NCBI GenBank assembly: GCA_004298465.1
Contig: SCRT01000007.1
Span: 1 to 64,000, forward strand
Length of the DNA: 64,000 bases
Direction: 5' to 3'
Source of the DNA: Nevskiaceae bacterium
GTDB taxonomy: Bacteria; Pseudomonadota; Gammaproteobacteria; Nevskiales; Nevskiaceae
The notes beneath the pieces were generated by a model. It did no database searches and was not told where the DNA came from. It saw only the letters and a program-made list of their open reading frames with translations. A program made the position numbers and the translations under genes. How positions within the stretch are numbered: the first letter of the stretch is position 1; each line of letters opens with the position of its first letter. Below, piece by piece: positions 18,775-28,488 of this stretch.

Positions 18775-20201
18775 GCGGCTTCTCCTTGCATCTGGCGCAC
18801 ATCAACGAAATGCCCGGCAATCGCAGCAGCGGCCGCCATCGCCGGAGAAACCAGATGCGTCCGCCCACCCGCGCCCTGCCGCCCTTCGAAATTGCGGTTG
18901 GACGTGGAGGCGCAGCGTTCGCCGGGGCTCAAGTGGTCCGGGTTCATGCCCAGGCACATGGAACAGCCGGGTTCGCGCCATTCAAAGCCGGCGTCGAGGA
19001 AGATCTTGTCCAATCCTTCCTTTTCGGCCTGTTCCTTCACCAGCCCAGAACCCGGCACGACCATCGCCTGCTTGATGGTGGCGGCCACGTGGTGGCCTCT
19101 GGCAACTGCGGCCGCTGCACGCAGGTCTTCGATGCGGGCATTCGTGCAGGAGCCGATGAAGATCTTGTCCAGCGTGATGTCGGTCATCGGCGTGCCGGCC
19201 TTCAGCGCCATGTATTGCAGCGCGCGCGTCATGCCGTTGCGCCGCACCGCGTCTTTTTCTTCCGCCGGGTCCGGTACACGCCCGCCGACCGGCACGACCA
19301 TTTCCGGCGACGTGCCCCATGTCACCTGCGGTTCGATGCCCGCCGCCTCGATGACGACTTCGCGGTCGAAGTGGGCATCCGCATCGGAATGCAGGTCGCG
19401 CCACGCGACGACGGCGGCATCCCAGGCCGCACCCCGCGGCGCGAACGGCCGCCCTTTCACATAGTTGATGGTCGTGTCGTCCACCGCCACCATGCCGGCA
19501 CGCGCACCGGCTTCGATGGTCATGTTGCACACCGTCATGCGGCCTTCCATGGACAGCGCACGGATCGCCTCGCCGGCAAACTCGATGGAGTACCCCGTGC
19601 CGCCCGCCGTGCCAATGTGGCCGATGATGGCGAGCACGATGTCCTTCGCCGTGACACCGGGGCCGACGTGGCCTCGCACCGTCACACGCAGGTTTTCCGC
19701 CTTCTTCTGCACCAGCGTCTGCGTCGCCAGCACGTGCTCGACTTCGCTGGTGCCGATACCGGTGGCCAGCGCGCCGAAGGCGCCGTGCGTGGAAGTGTGG
19801 GAGTCGCCGCACACCACCGTCATGCCCGGCAGCGTGGCGCCCTGCTCCGGCCCGATGACGTGGACGATGCCCTGGCGGCGGTCCATCAGGCCGAACTTCG
19901 TGATGTGGAACGCGGCACAGTTCTCGTCCAGCGCGTCGAGCTGGGCCTTCGACACCGGATCCTTGATGCCTTGCGCGCGACCTTCCGTCGGCACGTTGTG
20001 GTCCGGCACCGCGAGGTTCGCAGCCAGCCGCCATGGCTGGCGATGTGCGAGCCGCAGGCCTTCAAAAGCCTGCGGGCTCGTCACTTCATGCAGCAGGTGG
20101 CGGTCGATATAGATCAGCGCACTGCCGTCGCCGAAATCCTTCACGACGTGGGCGTCCCACAACTTGTCGTACAAAGTCCTTCCGGACGTCTTGCCTGCCA
20201 T
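18771..20201 (-). CDS. leuC: 3-isopropylmalate dehydratase large subunit
   Basis: LeuC is the aconitase-like [4Fe-4S] subunit that converts 2-isopropylmalate to 3-isopropylmalate. The 476-residue protein shows [37 protein letters not shown], and the cluster cysteines in [15 protein letters not shown] and [12 protein letters not shown]. The C-terminal [19 protein letters not shown] is intact. It is the first gene of the leu cluster and is divergent from the LysR gene, with about 110 bp between the coding starts. Confidence 0.98.
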   Translation of the reverse strand: MAGKTSGRTLYDKLWDAHVVKDFGDGSALIYIDRHLLHEVTSPQAFEGLRLAHRQPWRLAANLAVPDHNVPTEGRAQGIKDPVSKAQLDALDENCAAFHITKFGLMDRRQGIVHVIGPEQGATLPGMTVVCGDSHTSTHGAFGALATGIGTSEVEHVLATQTLVQKKAENLRVTVRGHVGPGVTAKDIVLAIIGHIGTAGGTGYSIEFAGEAIRALSMEGRMTVCNMTIEAGARAGMVAVDDTTINYVKGRPFAPRGAAWDAAVVAWRDLHSDADAHFDREVVIEAAGIEPQVTWGTSPEMVVPVGGRVPDPAEEKDAVRRNGMTRALQYMALKAGTPMTDITLDKIFIGSCTNARIEDLRAAAAVARGHHVAATIKQAMVVPGSGLVKEQAEKEGLDKIFLDAGFEWREPGCSMCLGMNPDHLSPGERCASTSNRNFEGRQGAGGRTHLVSPAMAAAAAIAGHFVDVRQMQGEAA

Positions 20202-20268
20202 GTCGATTTTCCTCGGTCGCTGCTTTCACTTCGGTGACGGAAGTTTAGGTCGGGAATTTCCATAACAC

Positions 20269-20291
20269 CAATGAATCGTTTTTATTCATTG
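20269..20291. promoter_or_regulatory. Inverted repeat CAATGAAT-N7-ATTCATTG, candidate LysR operator
   Basis: A perfect 8-bp inverted repeat with a 7-bp A/T-rich spacer lies in the leuC/LysR divergent promoter region. LysR proteins typically bind an interrupted T-N11-A palindrome near their own promoter, and this site fits that size. It covers the first ATG available to the LysR frame (20271), which argues that translation starts further in. Binding is inferred, not shown. Confidence 0.55.
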
Positions 20292-20312
20292 CATTCCATG
20301 CAAGAATGGATC

Positions 20313-21182
20313 GTGGACGTCGCGGAACTTCAAACCCTGGTCACCCTTGCCGAGATGCGGTCGTTCTCGCGTGCGGCAACCGCATTGCACTTGTCGCAGC
20401 CTGCAGTGAGCAAGCGCATTGCGGTGCTGGAGGCGGAACTCGACGTTCGCCTCGTGCACCGCATTGGCCGCCGCATCACGCTCACCGACGCCGGTACTGC
20501 CCTGCTGCCGCGCGCCCGGCGCGTGCTGGAGGAGATCGAGGATGGCCGCCGCGCCCTTTCCCGGCTGTCGGAGCACGTAGGCGGACGGCTGAGCATCGGC
20601 ACCAGCCACCACGTCGGCCTGCACCGCCTGCCGGACATCCTGCGGCGCTACACCAGCCGCTACCCGGACGTGGACCTCGATCTGCGCTTCATGGATTCGG
20701 AGGACGCCTGCGCCGCCGTGCTGCGCGGCGAGCTGGAGCTCGGCATCGTCACGCTGCCGCCTGCACCGCCGCCGCAGCTCGAAACGCGGGAAGTCTGGCC
20801 CGACCCGTTGGCGGTATTTGTTGCGCCACAGCACCCGCTCGCCCACGTGGGTCGGCTCAAGGCAGGCGATCTCGCGCCACACCCCGCCGTGCTGCCCGGC
20901 GCCAGCACTTACACCTGCCGCCTCATCCTTGCGGAACTTGCCCGCCACGGCATCGAGCCGCATATCCGGCTCGTCACGAACTACCTGGAAACCATCAAGA
21001 TGCTGGTGTCCATCGGCCTCGGCTGGAGCCTGCTGCCGGTCCACATGGCCGACGCCACGGTTCACCGGCTCGACATCCCGGAACTTGCCGTACAACGCCA
21101 CCTCGGCGTTGTCTGGCATGCACGGCGTACGCGCTCCGCGGCGGCACAGGCGTTGATGGCGTTGATGCCTGCTGGACGGTGA
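20313..21182 (+). CDS. LysR-family transcriptional regulator, divergent from leuCDB
   Basis: The protein carries the N-terminal winged helix-turn-helix (ELQTLVTLAEMRSFSRAATA, then LHLSQPAVSKRIAVLEAEL) and a C-terminal periplasmic-binding-like effector domain (about residues 85-285). Starts at 20271 and 20298 are open, but LysR proteins normally begin three to six residues before the first helix. GTG at 20313 (MDVAELQTL) fits best and clears the palindrome at 20269-20291. A divergent LysR gene next to leuC is also known in Pseudomonas. It probably controls leuCDB, with a leucine-pathway intermediate as the natural candidate effector (inference). Its stop codon lies in a heptamer array. Confidence 0.9.
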   Translation: MDVAELQTLVTLAEMRSFSRAATALHLSQPAVSKRIAVLEAELDVRLVHRIGRRITLTDAGTALLPRARRVLEEIEDGRRALSRLSEHVGGRLSIGTSHHVGLHRLPDILRRYTSRYPDVDLDLRFMDSEDACAAVLRGELELGIVTLPPAPPPQLETREVWPDPLAVFVAPQHPLAHVGRLKAGDLAPHPAVLPGASTYTCRLILAELARHGIEPHIRLVTNYLETIKMLVSIGLGWSLLPVHMADATVHRLDIPELAVQRHLGVVWHARRTRSAAAQALMALMPAGR

Positions 21183-21206
21183 GGCGTGCAGGGTAAGGAG
21201 TGAGGA
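21179..21206. repeat. Heptamer array (GTGAGGA type), copy d
   Basis: Four units read GTGAGGC, GTGCAGG, GTAAGGA and GTGAGGA. The first unit contains the stop codon of the LysR gene. As in rmlB, the array coincides with a gene end. Confidence 0.7.
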
Positions 21207-21246
21207 GCCAAGGCCAACCAACGCTTCCCAATCTCCAATCTGTGCT

Positions 21247-22491
21247 TCACGCCGCCTGCAGCTGCTGGGCATTCCACAGTGCGGTCTGCGCGCCGCAGCG
21301 TTGTGCCACGTCGGCCAGCACGTTCATGTAGCGCACATACGCGTCGTAGGGGGAATCGTAGGGGCTGAAGTACTTGTGCACGTCGCCGTCGGCCCAGTAC
21401 TTTGTCGACATGTAATAGACGTGGTCGCTGGTCGTGAGCCGCCGCCAGTCTTCCAGCAACGTGGCGCGTCCAGGGCCGTGCACGGCTTTCACGTACGGTT
21501 CCAGCGCATACACCGCGGCTTGCGCGGATTGCTGGATGCGGTTGCCCAGCCACGCAGAGGTGTCGCGCTCCAGGTCGGCCCACGACACTGGCGCTGGAAA
21601 GTGCAGGCTGGGGGCCGCAACCGGAACACGCGCCAAGGCTTCGGACAAGGTGGCAAAGCGCAGCCCGCGGCGCGCCAGCACGCGTGGCGGCAGGTGGCGC
21701 ATGAAGTCGAAGATGCCGGTATCCGCCCATTGGTGTTCGCCAAAGGTTTCATAGTCCATGAACAGCCCGAGCAGCCGCTCGCCGCCGTCGGCTGGCTGGT
21801 TCGCGGCCAGCCAATCCACGTAGCGGTCAGCCGTCAGCGGCCATTCGGACCATTGCCGGTTGGAAAACCGAAACGCGATGTCGTCGCTGAGGCGGTAATG
21901 GCGCGCCACGGCACGCAGTTGCGGGGCAGCCGCCAGCGGGTGCGGCTGCAACACGCGGCCAGCGGGGAACAGCCGGTCTGCCCCTTCGATGCAGATGCCG
22001 CGAAAGCCGAGCGCCGCCACTTGCGCGGCAATCGCATCGGTGGTGATCAACTCGGTATTGCGGAACACGGTACCTGGTGTGCCCAGCAGGCGGCTGCAGA
22101 CCTGCCGGTGGCGGGCGATCTGCGCGGCAAATTCCTCACGGCTGTAAAGCCCGGCCAGGCTGTGGTGCGAAGTCTCGGCAAGAATCTCCACGCAGCCGGT
22201 CGCCACCAGCCGACGGAACGAAGCCAGCGCATCCGGCGCCCACGCCTGCATCTGTTCCAGTGCCGTGGCGGTGATCGAGAAGCTCACGCGGAAGTTGGGC
22301 GCATGGGTGCGGATCAACTGCTCCAGCAGCGCATTCATCGGCAGATAGCACTTGTCGGCCACGCGCCGGAGGATGCGGCGGTTGACGTCCACGTCGAAAT
22401 AATCGTGATGCTGCCCCACTTCCGCATAGCGATAGGGGCGCAGCCGCCACGGTTGATGCACCTGGAAATAGAAGCACAGATCGAGGGCCAT
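21247..22491 (-). CDS. Glycoside hydrolase family 57 protein (alpha-amylase or glucanotransferase type)
   Basis: The 414-residue protein begins MALDLCFYFQVHQPWRLRPY, which contains the GH57 HQP motif. It continues with VEILAETSHHSL and FRNTELITTD. The late motif LFMDYETFGEHQW (about residues 245-257) has the conserved acidic residue of GH57 region 4. GH57 enzymes act on alpha-1,4 or alpha-1,6 glucans. The start ATG at 22491 was chosen because the family begins at this point; the frame upstream overlaps the GT4 gene. It is 8 bp downstream of that gene and in the same direction, so one operon with GT4 and GH15 is likely. Confidence 0.92.
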   Translation of the reverse strand: MALDLCFYFQVHQPWRLRPYRYAEVGQHHDYFDVDVNRRILRRVADKCYLPMNALLEQLIRTHAPNFRVSFSITATALEQMQAWAPDALASFRRLVATGCVEILAETSHHSLAGLYSREEFAAQIARHRQVCSRLLGTPGTVFRNTELITTDAIAAQVAALGFRGICIEGADRLFPAGRVLQPHPLAAAPQLRAVARHYRLSDDIAFRFSNRQWSEWPLTADRYVDWLAANQPADGGERLLGLFMDYETFGEHQWADTGIFDFMRHLPPRVLARRGLRFATLSEALARVPVAAPSLHFPAPVSWADLERDTSAWLGNRIQQSAQAAVYALEPYVKAVHGPGRATLLEDWRRLTTSDHVYYMSTKYWADGDVHKYFSPYDSPYDAYVRYMNVLADVAQRCGAQTALWNAQQLQAA

Positions 22492-22499
22492 TGGCGTTC

Positions 22500-23813
22500 T
22501 CAGAAGTCCACCGGTAGCGGCGTACCGCACACGCGATGGTAGGTTTGCAGCAGGGTGCGCGCGGTTTCCTGCCACGACAGGCGCTCGAGCTGCGCACGGC
22601 CGGACTCCACGAGCTGCGCGCCGAGCGCCGGCAGCCGCAGCAGCGCGAGGATGCGGTCCGCGAGCCGGGCGTGGTCCCAGAAATCCACCTGCAGGCTGTG
22701 GCCGAGCACTTCCCGCACGCCGGACTGCTTGGAAAGGATCACCGGCGTGCCGTCGCGCAGCGCTTCCAGCGCCACCAGCCCAAAAGGTTCCGACACGCTG
22801 GACATCACCAGCACGCGCGAATGGGCCAGCAGGCGGTCCACCAGCGCCGGGCGCAGGAAGCCGCGGAATTCCACGCGCTCCGCGATGCCCAGCGAACGGG
22901 CCAGCGCGTGCAGATCGGCCGACAGATCGCCGCTGCCGCACACCAGAAAGCGGGCGTCGCGGTTATATTTCGCCACTTCTGCCGCCGCCCGCAGGAAGTG
23001 GTCCGGGCCTTTCTGGAACGTGAGCCGGCCGAGAAACATCACCCACGGCGCACGTGGCGCATCCGGCGCCGGCCGCAGTGCCTGCGGCTCATCGTCGTCC
23101 GGGGCGTTGTACGCCACGGTGATCCGCTCCCGTGCCACGCCATAGCGGGAAGCCAGCACGTTTGCGGTATAGCGGCTCACCGCGAACACCTGCGCAGCGC
23201 GGCGGCAGGCTTCGCGTTCGATGCCGGCGATGAATGGGTTCACGGCTTCGCCACTGCGGTCGTATTCCGTGGAATGGACGTGCAGGAACACTGGCAGGTG
23301 CCGGGCCTCGGCGGCAGCAAAGGCGGCGGGAAACGTCATCCAGTCGTTGGCGTGGACCACGTCCGCGTCCACCTTCGCAGCCAGCCGCACCACGCGCTGC
23401 GCGAAACGTGCGACGCGCCGGCCCAGGTCGCTGCCGTAGATGGCTTCGCGGCGGTCATTCGCTTCCACATTCAGCGGTGTCACTTCTGAGCGCCTGGCTT
23501 GCGCTGCCCGCACGGCTGGCGCCGGGCGCTCGTAAGGCGCAAGCCGCACGGGAAGCTTGAAGAACTGCAGGCCGCTGCCGCGCTTTCGTGGCGTGGCAGC
23601 GGCGGTGTGGACCCGGGCACGCAGCCATTCGCGCACGCCGGTGACCTGCAGGCCCGCCGACTCACACTGTGGCGGATAGCTCGGCAGCACGAACTGGACG
23701 TCGGCACCGCAGGCCGCCAGCCCGCGTGCCAGCCCCTGGCTGGCCTTGCCGAGGCCGCCGGCGTACAGCGGCGGGTATTCCCAGCCGAGCATCAGCACGC
23801 GCGGCTGCCTCAC
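22500..23813 (-). CDS. GT4-family glycosyltransferase, glycogen-synthase-like
   Basis: The protein of about 437 residues has the starch/glycogen-synthase-type N-terminus RVLMLGWEYPPLYAGGLGKA, then VVHANDWMTF and HVHSTEYDRSGE. The GT-B C-terminal domain shows FLGRLTFQKGPDHFL and SVSEPFGLVALEALRDGTPVILS, the EX7E-type donor site. It probably transfers glucose from a nucleotide sugar to an alpha-glucan. The start is uncertain: GTG at 23813 (VRQPRVLML) is preferred, and ATG at 23792 is possible. Flanked by GH57 and GH15 genes, it belongs to an alpha-glucan building and trimming cluster. Confidence 0.88.
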   Translation of the reverse strand: MRQPRVLMLGWEYPPLYAGGLGKASQGLARGLAACGADVQFVLPSYPPQCESAGLQVTGVREWLRARVHTAAATPRKRGSGLQFFKLPVRLAPYERPAPAVRAAQARRSEVTPLNVEANDRREAIYGSDLGRRVARFAQRVVRLAAKVDADVVHANDWMTFPAAFAAAEARHLPVFLHVHSTEYDRSGEAVNPFIAGIEREACRRAAQVFAVSRYTANVLASRYGVARERITVAYNAPDDDEPQALRPAPDAPRAPWVMFLGRLTFQKGPDHFLRAAAEVAKYNRDARFLVCGSGDLSADLHALARSLGIAERVEFRGFLRPALVDRLLAHSRVLVMSSVSEPFGLVALEALRDGTPVILSKQSGVREVLGHSLQVDFWDHARLADRILALLRLPALGAQLVESGRAQLERLSWQETARTLLQTYHRVCGTPLPVDF

Positions 23814-23868
23814 AACCACGGCGTCGCCTGCAGGCCGGCTGCCGGGCCAACAACCGGAATCCGCCGAC

Positions 23869-26172
23869 TCACGCCGGGTCGCCGCCCACCGCAATCTGCC
23901 AGTTGCGCTGCTCCCAGCCACGCGGGCCGAGGAAGTGCCGCGTGAACTCGATGCTGCGGGTCGCACCGAGCGCTGCCACATCCAGTTCCACGCCATACAA
24001 GCCGAAAACGATCGGCGTGCTGGCGCGGTCGGTGGCGCCCTGCCAGCCGTCGTGGCCGAAGTGCAGTTCGAACGGCTCGGTCGCTTCGATGGAGACGCGC
24101 ACCTTGGCGTCAACGCCATCGCAAGGCGAGGTTTCGCGCCAGTGCACGACCGTGGCGCGGCGGGCGCGGTGGTAGCGCTTCGCGACCACGGCAAGGCGCT
24201 CGATCGGTGCGCCGCACTGGGCGGCGGCCGCGAGCTTGAGGAATTCCGCGTGTGCCCACACCAGCGGCATGGCGCTGCCGGTGGGCTGGCCCGGTTCGAG
24301 ATGCCGGCCGGGGATGGCGTCGCAGTCCCACACCTGCTCCGGGATCATGCCGCCCTGGCTGGCGGAACCGAGCATGGATTCCAGATAAGGCACCGGATCT
24401 TCGCCCGCATCCAGTGCGTAATGGCCACGTTCGCCGGCCAGCAGGGGCCAGGCCCGGCCGATGCCGCTGCCGTCGAACGGGCGGCCGTCCGCGTGCTCCC
24501 CGTAGCCGTCCTCGTTGTAGCGGTGGTAGAAGACGCCGGTGGGGGTCTCGACGCGCAGCGTGGCATCGATCAACTTGACGCTGTCGCGGATGCGCACATC
24601 GCTGGCCGGGCGCAGGCCCAGCCGTACCAGCGCGAGGAATTCCAGCCCCAGCAGCTCGCTGGCCGGCAGGCTCTCGTTGTTGCGGTTCTTGAGCACCACG
24701 CAGCTGGTCTGGGCGGCTTCGCCGGGCGGCGAAATGCGCACGTAGTGGCCGTGGATGCCGTGCTTGCGGTCGAGTTCCGTGTCGCGCACGTACACCCAGT
24801 GCTCGACATGCTGGTTCCAGTCGTCCGCCAGCGACAGCGCGTAATCGCGCGCGGCGGCGTCGAGGAAACCATGTTCCGCGCCAGCCACCAGCGCCGCAAT
24901 CGCGGCCGCCAGCGTGTAGGGGTTCACGCCGGCGTTTTCCTCCCAGCGGTCCTGCTCGCTGAACGGCCCGGTGCGGGCGACGAAGGCCAGCGCGGCCCGC
25001 ACCATGCGCTGCGCCAGCGGCCGCATGTCGCCCAGCTCGCTGGCTTCGTCGAGTTTTGCCGCCAGCAGCACCGGCAGCGCCGCCTCGTCGAGCTGGATGC
25101 CGGTCCAGTACGGCCGGCCATCGCCGAAGTTGTTCTGCAGCCAATGGCCATCGGCCTGCTGCGTGGCGATCAGGTAGGCCAGCATCGTCCGCGCCTCGGT
25201 GTGCTGCCCGCAGGCGAGAAACGCGAAACCCGCCTGCACCGCGTCACGTGGCCACACCAGATGGTAGCCACCCGGATCGTCGCGGCTCGCACCCCACGGC
25301 GAACTCAGGCTGGCGACCACCGCGCCGCGGAACGTGCGGTCGTCATGGACCTTGAGCACCATTGCCGCACGTCGCGCGGCTTGTGAAATAGCCTTGTTCT
25401 TCGAGTGGATTTCCAGCCCCTTCGACCAGTTCTTCCAACCCTCGATAAAGCGGCTGCGCGCCAGCGCGTGGCCGGAAGCGAGCGCCGAGTGCGCCAGGGT
25501 CTTCGCGCCTTCCGGGGTCTGCGCAAACGCCAGCGCCAGCGTCCCGGCAACGCTTTCCAGTTCAGCGGTCAACGCAACGTTGCCGTCGGAAGCTGCGCCG
25601 TATTGCCACGTCATCGCGCCGTGACAGCGGAAATCCTGCCAGCCGTCAGAGCTGCCGACGTAGCCGGCGCTGCCGCGCGCAATGCCGCCGTCGGCCATCA
25701 GCGCCAGCGCCTGCGGGCCATTCGCCGCCATCAATGCCTGCGGCGCCACCCACGCATCGTTGTGGTGACCGGAACTGCCAAGGTGCGGTGCCAGCAGCAC
25801 GTACAGGCGCAGGCCTTCGCCGTGCAGTTCGTAATGAACCAGCACGGCGTCGCGCATCGGATCGGAAAGGATTTCCAGATCGAGCTGGTAACGGTCGTGC
25901 CGGTGCACGATGTTCGCAAGCGGAATGGCCGGGTCGGGCGTGGAAATGGTGTAGTTGTGCTCGCGTTTCACTTCGCACCAGAAATCGTCGCCGGCGACGA
26001 TGAAGCCGAGGTCGCGGATCTGCGGCAGGCTGCACGACGGCCAGAACACCTCGTTCAGGATGCCGTAGCCGATGGTGTACCAGACGCGGCTGGAACCGCG
26101 TGCGGTGCCGACCAGATCCTTTGCGCTGCTCGCCCAGGTGGGCGGATTTCCCGGCGATCCCGGTGCATTCAT
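23869..26172 (-). CDS. Glycoside hydrolase family 15 glucoamylase-like protein
   Basis: The 768-residue protein is a bacterial-type GH15 enzyme: an N-terminal beta-sandwich domain (about residues 1-270) and an (alpha/alpha)6 barrel. The barrel shows HLVWPRDAVQAGFAFLACG, the first catalytic acid region QDRWEENAGVNPYTLAAAI, and the second in GGMIPEQVWDCD. GH15 enzymes release glucose from the non-reducing ends of alpha-glucans. No signal peptide is visible, so it is probably cytoplasmic. ATG 26172 follows GGGAGA at a normal distance; the longer frame to 26274 looks non-coding. It is the first gene of the GH15-GT4-GH57 run. Confidence 0.92.
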   Translation of the reverse strand: MNAPGSPGNPPTWASSAKDLVGTARGSSRVWYTIGYGILNEVFWPSCSLPQIRDLGFIVAGDDFWCEVKREHNYTISTPDPAIPLANIVHRHDRYQLDLEILSDPMRDAVLVHYELHGEGLRLYVLLAPHLGSSGHHNDAWVAPQALMAANGPQALALMADGGIARGSAGYVGSSDGWQDFRCHGAMTWQYGAASDGNVALTAELESVAGTLALAFAQTPEGAKTLAHSALASGHALARSRFIEGWKNWSKGLEIHSKNKAISQAARRAAMVLKVHDDRTFRGAVVASLSSPWGASRDDPGGYHLVWPRDAVQAGFAFLACGQHTEARTMLAYLIATQQADGHWLQNNFGDGRPYWTGIQLDEAALPVLLAAKLDEASELGDMRPLAQRMVRAALAFVARTGPFSEQDRWEENAGVNPYTLAAAIAALVAGAEHGFLDAAARDYALSLADDWNQHVEHWVYVRDTELDRKHGIHGHYVRISPPGEAAQTSCVVLKNRNNESLPASELLGLEFLALVRLGLRPASDVRIRDSVKLIDATLRVETPTGVFYHRYNEDGYGEHADGRPFDGSGIGRAWPLLAGERGHYALDAGEDPVPYLESMLGSASQGGMIPEQVWDCDAIPGRHLEPGQPTGSAMPLVWAHAEFLKLAAAAQCGAPIERLAVVAKRYHRARRATVVHWRETSPCDGVDAKVRVSIEATEPFELHFGHDGWQGATDRASTPIVFGLYGVELDVAALGATRSIEFTRHFLGPRGWEQRNWQIAVGGDPA

Positions 26173-26366
26173 GACAAATCTCCCGTGTTCGACGCGACGC
26201 GAGCTGCGTCGCGGGACGGTTTTCCGACCACATCGAGCGTGGATCGTTCGGCGCGTTGAACGAATCCGGCGCAATCGTTGTCACTGGCCTTGTCTGCGCA
26301 ACGACCCCACCGACTGCAACCGGCCTGGGGTGTTCGCACCTTTCAAACCACAACACACGCAAGGGA

Positions 26367-27929
26367 ATGTCCAGTCATTACGACGTGATCGTGATCGGTT
26401 CCGGGCCAGGCGGTGCAGCAGTTGCGCAACGCCTCGCACCGAGCGGCAAGCGCATCCTGATTCTCGAACGCGGAGGCTGGCTGGAGCGCTCGCCGGACAA
26501 CTGGAGCCCGGCCAAGGTCTTCATCGACGGTGCCTACGAAGCGCATGAAACCTGGTACGACGGCAGCGGCGATGCCTTCCACCCCGGCCTGCACTATTTC
26601 GTCGGCGGCAATTCCAAGATGTACGGCGCGGCGTTGTTCCGGCTGCGCGAACGCGACTTCGATGAAGTCCGCCATGCGGACGGTATTTCCCCCGCCTGGC
26701 CGCTGAAATACGACGTTTTCGAGCCCTATTACAACCAGGCCGAGCGCCTTTACCACGTGCACGGCGCAGCCGGTGAAGACCCGACGGAACCGCCACGCAG
26801 CCGCCCCTACACCCGCCCACCGGTGGCGCACGAACCGCGCATGCAGCAGTTGTGCGACACGTTCACGACGCACGGATTGCATCCGTTTCACATGCCGCTC
26901 GGCATTCTGCTCGACGAACGCGACGGGGTGGTGGCGCGCAACAGCCCGTGCATCCGCTGCAGCGCCTTCGATGGCTACCCGTGCCCCACGAACGGCAAGG
27001 CGGACGCGGAAGTCATCAGCATCAACCCGACGCTGGCGCAGTTTCCCAACGTCGCACTGCTCACCGGCGCCTATGTGTCGCGCCTCGACACCGATGCTTC
27101 CGGCCACGCCGTCACCGGGGTGCAGGTGGAACACGACGGCCAGCCGGAGCGCTATTCCGCCGACATCGTGGTCGTCGCCTGCGGCGCGCTGTCCTCCGCA
27201 CTGCTGCTGTTGCGCTCGGCGAACGAAAAACATCCGCACGGGCTGGCGAACGGCTCCGACCAGGTGGGCCGCAACTACATCCGCCACAACCAGTCGGTGC
27301 TGATGGCGATCACAAAGCAGCCCAACGACACGGTGTTCCAGAAAACCGTGGGCGTGAGCGACTTCTACTTCGGCGCCCCCGACTGGCCGCACCCCATGGG
27401 CCTGATCCAGATGACGGGGAAATCGCACGCCGACACGATCCGCGGCGAAGCGCTGCCGACGTGGCTGGAATGGCTGCCCGAAAAACCTTTCGAATATCTC
27501 GCGCAACATGCACTGGACTTCTGGCTGTCCAGCGAAGATCTGCCGCGGCCCGGCAACTGCATCCGCTACGACGGCGAGCGCGTCGTCGTCGAACAAACCG
27601 ACAACAACCTGGAAGCACACCGCCGCCTGCGCGCGAAGCTGCAAGAAATGTTGGAACCGATGGGCGCAGACGCCCGTTTCGTCGAACGCAAGCATTACCT
27701 GCACAAGGACATCCCGATCGGCGGCACGGCCCACCAGGCCGGCACCGCGCGCTTCGGCACCGACCCGGCAAGCTCGGTGCTGGACCTGCACTGCAAGGCG
27801 CACGAACTGGACAACCTCTACCTCGCCGACGCCAGCTTCTTCCCGTCCATCGGCGCCGTGAACCCGACGCTGACGATCATCGCGAACGCCCTGCGCGTGG
27901 CCGATCACATCGCGCAACGCATCAAATAG
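26367..27929 (+). CDS. GMC-family FAD-dependent oxidoreductase
   Basis: The 520-residue protein begins SSHYDVIVIGSGPGGAAVAQ, the FAD-binding GxGxxG, with LILERGG as the acidic strand end. A cysteine-bearing stretch (NSPCIRCSAFDGYPCPTNGKAD) follows. The C-terminal GMC domain carries GTAHQAGTARFGTDP and LADASFFPSIGAVNPTLTI, where the His/Asn pair is expected to be catalytic. GMC enzymes oxidise alcohols and sugars. No Tat or Sec signal is seen. ATG 26367 follows AAGGG; upstream in-frame codons look non-coding. It starts an operon with DoxX, cupin, lactonase, VOC and SDR genes, so oxidation of a sugar or polyol to a lactone is the most likely role. The electron acceptor is unknown. Confidence 0.93.
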   Translation: MSSHYDVIVIGSGPGGAAVAQRLAPSGKRILILERGGWLERSPDNWSPAKVFIDGAYEAHETWYDGSGDAFHPGLHYFVGGNSKMYGAALFRLRERDFDEVRHADGISPAWPLKYDVFEPYYNQAERLYHVHGAAGEDPTEPPRSRPYTRPPVAHEPRMQQLCDTFTTHGLHPFHMPLGILLDERDGVVARNSPCIRCSAFDGYPCPTNGKADAEVISINPTLAQFPNVALLTGAYVSRLDTDASGHAVTGVQVEHDGQPERYSADIVVVACGALSSALLLLRSANEKHPHGLANGSDQVGRNYIRHNQSVLMAITKQPNDTVFQKTVGVSDFYFGAPDWPHPMGLIQMTGKSHADTIRGEALPTWLEWLPEKPFEYLAQHALDFWLSSEDLPRPGNCIRYDGERVVVEQTDNNLEAHRRLRAKLQEMLEPMGADARFVERKHYLHKDIPIGGTAHQAGTARFGTDPASSVLDLHCKAHELDNLYLADASFFPSIGAVNPTLTIIANALRVADHIAQRIK

Positions 27930-27951
27930 TCGCCGGCAGGCCGGCTCCTAC
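27929..27951. repeat. Single REP palindrome
   Basis: GTCGCCGGCAGGCCGGCTCC followed by TAC is one half of the dispersed REP element, here without an inverted partner. It starts on the last base of the GMC stop codon and lies in the 46-bp gap before doxX, where it could form an intercistronic hairpin. Confidence 0.65.
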
Positions 27952-27975
27952 AACCATTACCGCGAGAGGCGTGTC

Positions 27976-28488
27976 ATGTGGACTGACGAATACCTGATTC
28001 CCGCCCTCATCCGCATCTGCCTCGTTGTGCTGTTTCCGTTCAGCGCGCTCGACAAGATCGTGTTCTGGAAGGACGCACTGGCGCAGGCGGACTCCTCGTT
28101 CCTGCCACAGTGGAGCGGCCCGCCGCTGCTGGCCGCGGCCATCGTCGTTGAAATCATGGCGCCGATCTGCATCGTGCTCGGCTGGCACGACCGCAGCGCG
28201 GCGCTGATGCTGGCCGCGTTCTGCATCGTCACGGCCATCCTTTACCACCCGTTCTGGCGCTACGCGGATTTCTGGAAACCCGGCGCCAGCACGGCGCGTG
28301 CGCACTTCTGGGATTTCCTGAAGAACTTCGGCCTGGTCGGCGGCCTGCTGCTCGTGGTGTTCGCCACGCAGCTCGCGCCCATCCAAGCCGTTGCCCGCCA
28401 GCCGCTGGCCTCCACGGCGATCTACACGCCGGCCGGCACCGCGCCAGCCACCGCCACCCCGCACAGCGACAACGCACATGACGACTGA
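27976..28488 (+). CDS. DoxX-family membrane protein
   Basis: The 170-residue protein has four predicted membrane helices (about residues 8-26, 50-70, 75-92 and 115-133) and the DoxX hallmarks RICLVVLFPFSALDKI and VVEIMAPICIVLGWHDRSAA. A hydrophilic tail rich in Ala/Thr follows. DoxX/DoxD proteins are quinone-linked subunits in some oxidoreductases; many members have no known role. Its place directly after the GMC gene, with an 11-bp overlap into the cupin gene, suggests it could be the membrane partner that passes GMC electrons to quinone. That is inference. Confidence 0.85.
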   Translation: MWTDEYLIPALIRICLVVLFPFSALDKIVFWKDALAQADSSFLPQWSGPPLLAAAIVVEIMAPICIVLGWHDRSAALMLAAFCIVTAILYHPFWRYADFWKPGASTARAHFWDFLKNFGLVGGLLLVVFATQLAPIQAVARQPLASTAIYTPAGTAPATATPHSDNAHDD

